Assembly: GCF_003073045.1 (NCBI RefSeq)
Contig: NC_037596.1
Coordinates: 7,769,416-7,833,415 of the forward strand
Length of the DNA: 64,000 nucleotides
Direction: 5' to 3'
Origin: Pomacea canaliculata
Lineage: Eukaryota > Mollusca > Gastropoda > Architaenioglossa > Ampullariidae
Shown here piece by piece: positions 36,427 to 48,400 of the stretch (position 1 is its first letter; every line of letters begins with the position of its first letter). Position numbers and translations under genes: made by a program. The notes under the pieces are model-generated. The model was not told where the DNA came from, made no database searches, and was given only the letters and a program-made list of their open reading frames with translations.

Positions 36427-39400
36427 TTAAGAAAAAAAAAAATGCAACAGAAATGAAGAAGAATTTTGCTCAGATAAATCATCGTTGGAAAGTCTGAAAG
36501 TTTGAAGCCCAGGTGTGAGGTACAAATGCCTGGTTGCCAGCAATGGTAACAGGAATTGTGTTGTACCATTGTTGGTTACCACGGAGATGCTGACTGGCTG
36601 GGAAATGACTTTCTGCTGTGGTGACTGTGATGCGGCTGCTGCTGCAGCAATGAGAGTAGCTCCTGCATTCAGCTGTGCAGGATGTGTAGTAAACTGAGCG
36701 TGACCAAGAGCCTGTGTCAGATGTGTCAGCTCTATTGTAGTGGGTTGAAGAGTGCCATTTGGCTGAACCTGCAAGCAAAATAACACAAAATATTACTGAA
36801 TAGATTTCATTAATTTAATGTATCTTCAGTTGTTTCTGCTGTCGACTATCATAACACATTTTCACAATATGTACATGACTCACACCATGTTTAGGATATT
36901 TTTAGTTACTTCAAAACAGCTGTTTGGCTTCTTGAAACTATGTTTTGATCCCCCAAAAAAGAGCTCCACTGTCTAGTTCAGCTCAAGATGAAACAGAGGT
37001 ATAAAATTCCATGCAGTCAGATGAAGAGACAAAACTTAAACACAGAAGAGGGAGACTCAAACACATGGTACAGGCTGACAGAATGACAAAACTCATGCCA
37101 TTCTATTTTGGCACATAAGTAAAAAAAATTTAAAAAAAAAACTGGAAATGTCTACTTCTCTCCTAATCAACCGACTCTCACCCACTTCCCACACACTGCA
37201 TTCATGCTATTATAGAAAAGTTGCTAAAGTTCACTGACTTTGAAGCAGCAAACCTTGCCAAGTTGTGGCAACAGTTAGAAGGTACACAAATACTCTGAGA
37301 CTGATCATAAGTTCTCAACAACAGAAATATTCTAGACTGAAATACAGTTCCCAAACAGATACTGACCTGAAGCAATGTGGGTGTTCCAGTGCTAGCAGCA
37401 GCTGCTACAAGGCGGCTCAGTTGTATGGTGTCTGGTGCGTGTACAGTTATGTTTGTGCTCCCTGGGCGAAACTCTTGCAGTGACTGTGTTAACTCCGACA
37501 TTGCCTGGGTCAAAAGGTCGGCCGCCTGCAGGTTATCTGTGGAGGTTCCAGGTGCCACCACCACATCACCATAGCCCTCCACAGCAATACTTGTTCCCTC
37601 CTCACTAGGTACAACAGCCAAGTCTGTCACAAACTCTTCCTTACTGCGAGGTTTTCTGCGTTCTGAGATGGCAGGTACAAGGTCGGGATGGCTTTTTCTT
37701 TGATGCTAAAGTAAGAAATTTATAGAAAGTTTAAAAAGAAGACACTGTTTTCAATCTTCAAAAACATTGTTATTTTCTTCAGTTTTTTTCCTTTCCCTCT
37801 CAAAGTGATACCTATGGTTTACATGATTAAGTGCTAACAAATTCTACTGTAAGGAATGTGTAAATCTAAAAGGATTTGTTTCTACAAATAGTAATTTAAA
37901 AAATCCTTAACTGCCATGATCAAGTTTAGTATGCTAAAACAATCACAGGCTTGCATTGTTCCTCTTTGCACTTTCTGTATTTGATTTTATTCATCATTAG
38001 TACTGTTGTTTATTCTTTCATAGCTCATATGTTATTCGTTTGTTTTTTTGTCCCTCATATGCTGTCCATGTCTCGTTCTTATTCTTAGGCGCTAACAGCA
38101 TGCTCCTTAGGAGTGTGAGTATGTCCTTCCCAAATTTTGCATTTATTGTTATTATTATGTGTGCATGCATAAGCAAGATGTACGAGTGCAGGCTGTCAAG
38201 AACAACTGAGCTTAAATTACATCTAAGCATTCCTGATGATAAAGCAGAACTAAGTCAGTACTCCCTCATTTTAATTAACATTTCAGTCTCATATCTATCT
38301 TTTAAACACATTTAATCCCTGTCATTGTTTTCCCAAGGACTGAAAAGTTGATGGAAAGCTCCTTGTGTTACTTGCTGCTAGAAAGGAAGAAGATGCAAGC
38401 CAGGCTAGGAGTTGATGTGAATGACCCGGCAGCAATCTTTGTCAGCCATCATACTTAACAGATGCCTACTTCTTACCTGCATGAGTTTGGCCTTGCTTGC
38501 ATACTGTTTGTGGCAGAAGCTGCAGCCGTGTGGTACTGTAGTGATGGAACCGACAGGCTGGGAGAATGTCTGGTTGGGAATTCCGGGTGTCACTTCCAGC
38601 ATTACTTTTTTGCGGGAGCTAGGGGGTAGCTGAGCCCCAGGGTGGTTCTTGAGGTAGTGGGCTTTCCTCTTGGAACTGGACTTGTACACCTTGTCACAGT
38701 GTTGGCAGAAGTAGTCTCGCTGAGTCTTCAGAATGGGCAGAGTCAGCTCTGGCACAGAATCCTAGCTTCACCTCCGGGTGCCGTTTTGCCAGATGGTTTA
38801 CAAGCATACCCCGCCGCTTGAAGCCAATAAGGCAGTGGTTACATTTGTACATAAATCGGTGATACTCTGATGGGGATACCTGCAAAAGGAAGACCATAAA
38901 CTAAAGCTCTGAAAACTTAACTCCAGGTACTCACTCATGAGGAAAAAAAAAGTTTTGCTGTTCTTTATGCTTTCTCGTAATTTGCATTATTCCATGGCAC
39001 TGAGTTTCATAACAAAGTTTAAAAGGAATGCTTGCATGACTAGTTACATTGTTTGAAAACAAGCCAGTCTCTCACAGTAATATCTGCAGTTTCTAAAGTA
39101 AAATGTTAACACATAGACAGCTTTTTGTTTTTATGTAATGTGATGACTGTCAAGTGATGATGTATGCTGTTTCACAGAGAAATAATGCAGTTTCTCAGAC
39201 TGCAGAAGACTCATTAACAGATGAAAAAACAACACTGCTTTTGTTCACACCTCCAAAACAAATATGCCTGCTTGTTATGGAAAGTACTTTTACCAAGCCA
39301 AAAATGAGCTAAAATCTGATAATTTGCAAATAAAGACTAACTGCAAAGTCTTGATATTCTTGATATCCAAAGCAGCATCACATGGTAAAATTCCACATTC

Positions 39401-42400
39401 TGTCTGTTCACCTGGTTAACCTGAAGCAACACGAGTGCAGGGAAGACAAGAGAGGATTATCAACCTACCTTTGGGGTGAATCGTTTGAGACTTGGTGGTT
39501 TTTGTGGCCGTGACAGCTGCCAAGCCTCTCTTTCAGCTGAGTGCATGCGCTTGGTGTGCTCCTTTAGCTTGTCCTTGCGCTTGAACTGTCGGCCACAAGT
39601 CTCACACATAAACTCACGATGAGATGTGTGACGCAACATGTGAAGCTTCAGTTTGTCTGGACGTGAGAAAACCTGGAAACATGAGGCAAATCCATTTAAT
39701 TTTTCCCGTTGCACATTAAAATGTAAAATGAGATACTGTGTTTTCTCTCTCTCTCATAATTTTTCAAAAATATGAATAAAATTAAAATAAAACTATACAT
39801 TTAAATATTCTTCCTCCCTCTCTTTCATAGTCTTAAACAAATAATTCTTTGTGCCTACCCTTGGGCAGTCTGAACATGGATACTGCTTCTCAGAGTGAAA
39901 GCTTCTGATATGTTTACGAATGATATTAAAGTCATCAAACATCTTTCCACAATCTCGGCATTTGAAGATCCCATTTTCATCTGCATGTTGGTTGACATGT
40001 TGCTTGAGCAGTCCAATGTGGTCAAACCCTTCATGACACATTGGACATTCATAGTACTTTTTCTCGCTGTGTGTTTTAAGGTGGCAGGCTAGTGCTGAAT
40101 TGTTCATGAAGCGCTTGTGGCATGTGTGACACTCAAGTGGTTTCATGCGCTCCTCTCCATGGCAAAGCAAATGTCTCTGAAGTTTCTCCTGAGCTGTGAA
40201 AGCCTGCAATGCAAAATTACAGAGAACAGACATGTCAGCGTAAGTCTGACATTGACCAACTTTAGTCCCACTGGGTGATTTAAACTTAAGCTGTGTTTGT
40301 TTTGTTTTGTTTTGTTTTTTTTGTTTTTTTTGTGAAGGAAATGTGGGACAGCACTGTGGACAAATTAAGTACAAAGATGACCACAAGAAAGATATTTGCA
40401 AACATGAGCTTATAATAAAAAAAAATTTGTATTTTGTTGCATTAAACATCTACACCAGATAACCCATCACTCTCAACAAATTCATGTGAAACCTAAAATA
40501 AGCAATTTCCATTAAAAAACAATAACTGTTGCTGTTCAGAACCTGCTTGTACTACAATAGTTTATAGCAAAATAGTGATTAGGAAAAGTACAAGTGTGAA
40601 ACAGTATGGGCTGAGTAAAAGGTTAAAGAAACTAAACTTTTCTCACCTTCCAGCACACATGGCATTTGAAAGGACGGTCTGTTGTGACCTGGGGGCCTTC
40701 GCATGCTCAGCAACATGCTCGATGAGGTCCCGCTTATTCTGGAACTGACTGTGGCAAACTGGGCAGACAAGGCATGACTCCAGGCAGACTAGATTGTGGT
40801 CCCCATCTGCTCCATTGCCTCCAATACCATTCCCAGCAGCGGCAGAAGCACCATCATCTCCTGATGAAGCATCTGCACCAAGAGGGATGATGGGATCGCA
40901 GGTGATTTTGCGGATCTCATCCAGCCCCACATCTTCCGCTGCATGGGTTAGCGTGTGCAGATTAAGCAGGCTGGGGTTATCAAATGTTAGGTTGCAGTGG
41001 GTGCACACCCATTCCTGGTTACCTCCCTCGTGACCCTTCCTCTTATAGAGAGACTTCATAGTCTGCCGAAGACGTTCTGAGGCAGGCCGGCGCTGGTATT
41101 TCTTCAATGACCTCGAATCAGAATTGTGTGCAATGCTCAGTCTGTTCTTATGAATGTATGCATATGTAAATGAGGTTATTTAAACAAACAAATAAACAAA
41201 AAACACAATTATATTTGTTTCATTGACTAATACAGTTGACAAAACAGGGAAAGGAATAAGTAATTAAGCTAAGCTATGAGCCAAATGAAAATACCCCTTG
41301 CCTGTTTTTACAAAAACTGAAACAGTAACTGTTCTAGGGCACACGAGTGAAGGGAGTGTTTTTTTGTGGCCTAGGTGGCTAATGCCTACTGTCTCATGGG
41401 AGGGGGGGATAATTTACAAAGCAAAAGTAATACCAGACCTTGTAAGGTTAAATTATCATAAGGATCTCAAAGAAAGGAATTTACACATTAAACTGTATTT
41501 CTATATGCATAAGGGGGGATGCTCTTTAGTCTGGAAGTTTGTGCACTCAGTGTTTTAGGTCAAAGTTACTGATTCGTGGCCTTTAAACCTGCAGCTGGAA
41601 ACTTTCCTCATCTCCTCCTCCCCGACTACTCGTCGGAAATTGTTTAGGGACAGTCAAAGGACATAGATGTGTAGGTTGTACTTTTCACATACTGTCTTAG
41701 ATACAGGCTACCATTTACAGATCCCTATCCACAAAGCTACTTAGTTGTGAGACCATTGCCTTATGTGTAACAGCGTAATTTTGCACGCGCACACACACAC
41801 AATTTTTTCTTTCTCTCACTCTTCATCCCTCTCCACTTTATATGCATAAACATATAAACATTTACAAGCATGTAGGGAAAGTATCCATAACCAAACATTA
41901 CTATAGGGCAACATGTTGATGCACATATCCCTGTCACAGAAAACATAATGCATCTTGTTAGAGGCAAGAGACTAAACAGCAGAAGCAACTCTCACTTGTT
42001 CAGGTAGATGCTGCTAGGTTTCTTTTTCCACTGATAAGCAAAACCATCTCCACCCTGAAGTTTGAAAAAAAAGGTTGTCAATGATGATTGTCAATGATTG
42101 TAGCAATGCACTTAAAAGCTAATAGCAAAGTGCATGCACTGATAAATATGCACATACGTACACACTTGCATGTACACATTTTGGTAATAACACGAACTAA
42201 TATCCCTGGACTGCTGGCAGATGATTTTTTTCCAGTTAACTGCTAAAATGAGGCATTAGAAGACATAGATTCCGGTTTATTCACATTTCAGATTAGCTAC
42301 TAAAACAAGGCATTAGACGACATAGCTTCCAGTTTATTCACATTCTTTGTTCACTAGTTCACTTTGATTGCACTGATGCTGATCCTGATGCTGATGACGA

Positions 42401-45400
42401 GTCAGAGAATCTTTACAATGGGTGTGAATGTTCAAAGTACTACACATGTTGCAAAGGGGAGTGTGCAAATGACAAGTGGGGGGAACATGATTTAGCAGAG
42501 ATTTGACAACACATAGCGAATCTTTGGCAGAAGCAGAATCACTGTCAGAACTTGGTGATGAGGGACATGCAGCAGAATAAAGATGAGCGGCAAGCAGGTG
42601 GTGGATTTTTTTCAAAAGGCACTTTTTACAATGACTAGCATGGAAGCGAAAGATTCGAAACCATTGTTTCGATGTGGCAGTCATGTGAAACCTACACGTA
42701 AGATGATCTACAAGGAACCTAAACACACAGACAGATTTTGTGTGTGCATAAAGATCGAGTACTTTTTGCGCTAAGGATCCATGTGAAACCTCTGAGCTCC
42801 AACTTGCCATTTTTGACAGGCAGCAACTAAATCTAGAAAATTCTAAATAACCACCAGGATACAACCAATTAAACAATGCCAAGAAAGGTTGCTGCATGAA
42901 AATAATTCCTCAAGCAATGTCCACAGTTACAGCTTATAGTCTACCTAATAACAGTAATAAATGGGAATTTATGAAGCGCAATATCTTGGCCAAAGGTAGA
43001 CTCCCTGAGCTGAATAAGATCTTAAAATAATAACAAAGATGTTGAACAAAATTGTCACAAAGATGTAGAAGGAAGAACAATACAAGGACTCGCTGGATTC
43101 TGGCAGTAAAAAGCAGTTGCTGTAGATTTAATGGAAATGACTCCTGAAAATAGGGGTTTTTAGATCAGGAGAATACATTGAATAATCATAAGAATATGAA
43201 GAAATGTTATCAAATGAAACTGCAAAAAGTATGATCATCACTTCAGTTTATTCAACGCAACTCAAGGTCACCACCAAAGAAGTGATGCAGGGAGAAGTGG
43301 AATCTAGCAAATAAATCCAAACAATTCACACTTCAAATAAAATTATATACAATTCTGTTGCAAACCAGAAGAGGAAGAAAATGAAGCAGAAACACATGTG
43401 AACATGAAGGTCCAAAACTTTTATCCAACTCAAAGCACGACAACAAACCAAAAAAAAAGTATGGAGAGCCAATCCCATCAGCCTGTTAGGCGAAGGGTTA
43501 GGGTTAGGTTTAGGTGCTCACACAGGGTTTTGTCAAACCAAACGATTCATATGAATTAACTTCTCTAACCCCCACCCAAAATATATCCTTCCAATTATTT
43601 TCAGTCACCTGTCGGGCTTTGTTTCTCAAGAGACCGCTTCTTGCTGATGCTGCTTTGTTGTTGCTGTCTGCTCCTTCACCAGATCCTGACTTGGTTTCCT
43701 TATCATCTTTTATGTCATTGACTTCGACTGCCACTGGTTCTTCCGTTTCATGCTCCAGCAGGTGGCGCTGTAATGCCATAGAAGTGCGGAACTTACGATT
43801 GCATTCACAACACTGGAATCTGCTGGCCTGTTCATCCAGTGTTGCCCAGTCAGCTTCCATCAGCTCATGTGGCTTCATGCCCATGCGGTCTGCATAGTGA
43901 GCTGCATACCACACCTGCAAGCATCCATTTTTTAATTGCAATCCTGATGTTCTGAAATGTCAATTTTAGTAGGCTTGCTGCTGACCAAAAGCTGGATGTG
44001 GTTAATTTGAAAAAGAAATATCTACTATTCTAGGGAAGCAACTACTGCATTCAAAATGAATATGAATTTTCTGCAGTTACATACCTCAAACTTATTTTTT
44101 TTTTTTTAATAAATCATCATGACTTAAAGTTAAATATGTCCAAAAACGTTCACAATAAATATATCAAACATTAATTTATAGCCCACTCTGCTTTCAAATT
44201 TATATAGAACTAATGATATGCTCTGTAAATATGTTCATGCGTATTTTGCCTCCATTGAGGGAACATGGCTTGATCAACTAGCTGATCACTTCTGACAAAT
44301 GCAAAACCATGCACTTTTGTCATCAACAATGCTAGGTTAGAAAAGCGAAAAAAAGATGAAAATAAGCATTCTATGTATGAAAATTCAGTTGCAGACATGG
44401 GTGAAACACCCTCCTGCTACCTCTGCAAGTATTGGAAAAGCTCTGTAGTATATTTACTGATCAAGCAACCTTCTCCCAAATGTATCATGGTTTGGAAAGA
44501 GTTACAAGGATCAGCGTGGTTCATGCGAAGAAGCAAGACACTTACTTTTAGCTCTTGCCTGGCCTCTATATTCTTGATGACACTGAAAAAAACATCTTGG
44601 CCATGCTGATATGCGACAAGGTTCTGTTCGCTGTAAGAAGCAGCAGGCCGGACAAACATCATCCAGTTACATTTGTTTTCGTCACTCAATTCAAAATAGC
44701 TGATGGTCTGATCTGGTTTCTCAAGCTGCAACAAGTCCATAATTAGTCCTTCATCAGCAAGATGTTCCATACAAGTTTCAGGTTAACTGTGATTAAACTA
44801 AAAAATAAAAGATTTACGCCCAAAACATGTTTCATAAACTGTGAAGCAGATGCAAGACACTCACAATAAGAACAAAGTTTCTGTTAGTGATTCTGTCGAC
44901 TGAATCCACCAACTCTCCAACCAGAGGACCAAACTGTGTCATCTTTGGAATTGCCTTTTTGGCAAATACACCTAGTTCTGGAAACACATAAAGCATTAGG
45001 GCTCATTATGATATTCAGTCAAAATTCCAGGTTCTGTAAAGCTTTAGTTTAAAATGCAAATTTTTAAAATGATCTCTAGAGTAATATATAAAAGTCTACT
45101 TGCATTTACTCCAAATTCCCAATCCACCATTATTAAATGCAAAAAACCTCAATGTCCCAACAAATAAAGAACACATGCCTGTCGGTTGATTACTTTCTTC
45201 TGGCTGCCCCAAGCGGAAAATCTGTAGCATATTGGGAAGGGATGCCCATGCTCGTGACAGCACAACCTTGTCTGAGACCACCGTAAGATGATGCGTGGGA
45301 CACTCACCATGGTATGCAACTTGACATTCTTCACACCCTATGAACACAATAATATCATTTTAATGTACAAGGCAGAACTCTAGAAAATACTAAACTATTA

Positions 45401-48400
45401 AAGAATTTAACTCTCTCTTATTTTTAATTCATTCAGAATACTTCTTCTTGCACATTATACTGTATTACCAAATCATAACAAACTTTTGTATGCTTAAATA
45501 ATAAAATAACCTTTTGTATTGTGACCCCATTCTTTGATCAGACCAACGACATTTTCATGGACTTATGTCACTATATAAACATCATCTCTATTACAACTAC
45601 CTCCCAAACACTACTTATGACCAATAGTTTGTGCTGTATTACAACTTTGCTCTTTTTACTTTTTTAACATAAGTCATGCGTTGAAAAAAACAAGAATATT
45701 TTAAAACTGACTGCTGCTGGACAGCCATTTGCCCTATTTTACGATTTTCAGCAAAAGTAAAATAAACTTTGAAAGAGACTGATTGTTCATTGGGTCATTC
45801 TAACCCAAATCATACGGACCACTGGCCTGAGTCGATTGAGCCCACCAGTCCTATATCAACTCCATTAGACATCGCAACAAATCGATCACTGATGATACTA
45901 CTACTATATACCATCAAATATTACCAACAAGTTTAGCTATCATCTTACTAAACAAAAATTACCACTTGGCACCCACATTCATAGAACAAATCTCACAGTG
46001 TCATTCACATTACCAAAGAAAATTTCATTTTGTTTGTGGTTTGTAAATAATTTGTAAATTTTGACCAGTAAATTAAGCAAATTGTTCCTGAAAAAAAGCC
46101 AGTGTCAGACATCTTAGGAGATGTGGCAGCTTCTAATGAGAGATACTGTTGCAGTGAGTTAGCTCTCACTATACAGCACCCTTGATTTCAAAAATACATG
46201 ATAGAATGCTGTCCACTATGAAATAACACTTAGTTTATTTTAAAACTTTACGTTAAAAGTTATGTTATTATTCTATGAGTACTTAAAAATGATTAAAAAA
46301 TTTACACACGCACCAGGAGATGAGACGGTGTCTCTTCTTGGTGTCACAGGTAAGTGACCACTGTGGAGTTATCAGACCAGATCTAAAGTCCTGAAGTTAA
46401 GAGCTTTTAGTGAAAGAGTGGAGCCACAAAGGCTTCTCACTCTCTAGATTTGTGTCAGAAAGTGCAAAGAAAGCTGGTGTATCCCAGAAGGAAGGAGGCA
46501 TCTCTTTTATAAGCTCTCTTTTCAAAAGCATTTTATAGCAGTCTAAAGCAGATGTACCTGGGTTTAGTGTGGCCTTTAGCAACCATGGCTGCTAGCCCTA
46601 TGGACGAGGGACAATCATACATTTGGTTAAAGAGTTGTAGCCCCACAAGCTCCTAACAGTTGGTTCTTCTGGTAAAGTTAATGAAGAATGTGAGAATTTT
46701 AATCTTCAAGTACATTTGCTATTTTCAGAAACATTTTTTTAAGATATGCGACTCACAGAGCTCATCATAGTTGTAGGGACCAGGCTCATAAACCTGCCTG
46801 TTACGAGCACTATTCAACTCCTCCTGCTTAAAGTTGGCCAGACGAGTGCTTTTTCGAGTCTGAATTGCCTGCAAATGACATGTTTTGACAACAGTTAACT
46901 ACCACCACTATTCCCACTAAATAAAGCCAAACAAAAGGAAAAACAATGTTAAATGCCAACATGACTGCAAAATTCATTTAAAATGACTTTTACTTGGTTA
47001 GCATGCAATTAAATCCCAGATAAGCACACACACATATAAACTTTTTTTTTCATCACATATATGAAGGAACAAATATACAAAAGAATGAAGATGTACATGC
47101 ATGAACATACACAAAAAAGAGAGAGAGAAAACAAAGATTGAGAGAGGCTTGGAAAGTAACATTGATCAGAGCAAACACTAACCCCCAACCATTTCTAAAA
47201 CCCTAAACTCAGTCAACGGAAATTCCCTGTTTATAAAGTATGTTTTCACTCTTACATATACACACATTCATACTCATCTGAGAGAAAACAACAAAATGGG
47301 GGAGAGAGAGAGAGACAGGGAGAGGAAGAGAATAAGAGGTTTATCAAAGCAGAACATACAGGCACAGAAGTCTGCAGCTGACTGGCTCCAGATGAACAGG
47401 GCTGGCTCTGTTCAGGGTCAGAGGAGGGAGCCTCTTCTACTACTATTGCCCTATAAGCTGAAGGACCTAAGCCTACACTGCTGCTCTCTGCTGCTGACAC
47501 TACCGAGTTACCTAAAAATAAATGTCTTATTTTTCAAATTATAAAGAAAATATAGTTTTCTTTCTACCTGTTTTAAAAATTCATTTCAAAATACTTTTCT
47601 GTAAGCATTAAATCACTTGATTTTGAATAATACTGTGGCATTGCTGAAGGTTTTGCTTTTTGTTTTCTTTTATCTTCATGAAAATATGAAAACAGATATA
47701 GAAATATTTTGCTTGTGTATCGTATTTTTTTGTTTTGGTGGACAGCTGTAAATTATTTTATCAATAATTCTGATTTGAACATTAAAAATAAAGAAACAAA
47801 CAAAAAAAAGTTATTGACTACTGACATTTAATAAAGGCTTGTCCTTTCGCTCACCTAGTGAATCTGATATCCCTGAGCTGTTCAGTGATACCACATTACC
47901 ATGCTCCTCCAGTGTCCTTGACCCTGCTGCTTCCATGGCAACACTCTGTAATGTTGACAGCTGACTAGAGTCTAGAGTGTCATCCATCACTGCACTGGTT
48001 ACCGTTGCAGCAACAGCTTGCGGTCCTGAGATCATGGTGGAGTGCAGTCCATCTGACTCAACTCCCACAGTGTGACCAGCCAGGTTGACAGCATGCAAGA
48101 ATGCCCGAGCTGATTTACATCAATCAGTTAATTATAAACATCAAAACATCTTTCAAAATCAAAGTGGATCATGTTTGATATAGAACTTTGTTGCTAAGTT
48201 TGCTAAGTAAAGCTGAAAAAAAAACCCCAATCCAGATGGATGAAGCATCCATTATCCACAATCTACAAACCCACTTTTAAATTGGCCCTTTTTACTTTGC
48301 TTCTGGTTATCTCCCTTTTATCGCTCATAAAAAGTGCAAAAAAATCTTGGGTATAGCTCTTTCTGTCCCACCTCTTCCGCTACTTGGAGTTCCTTTCCTT

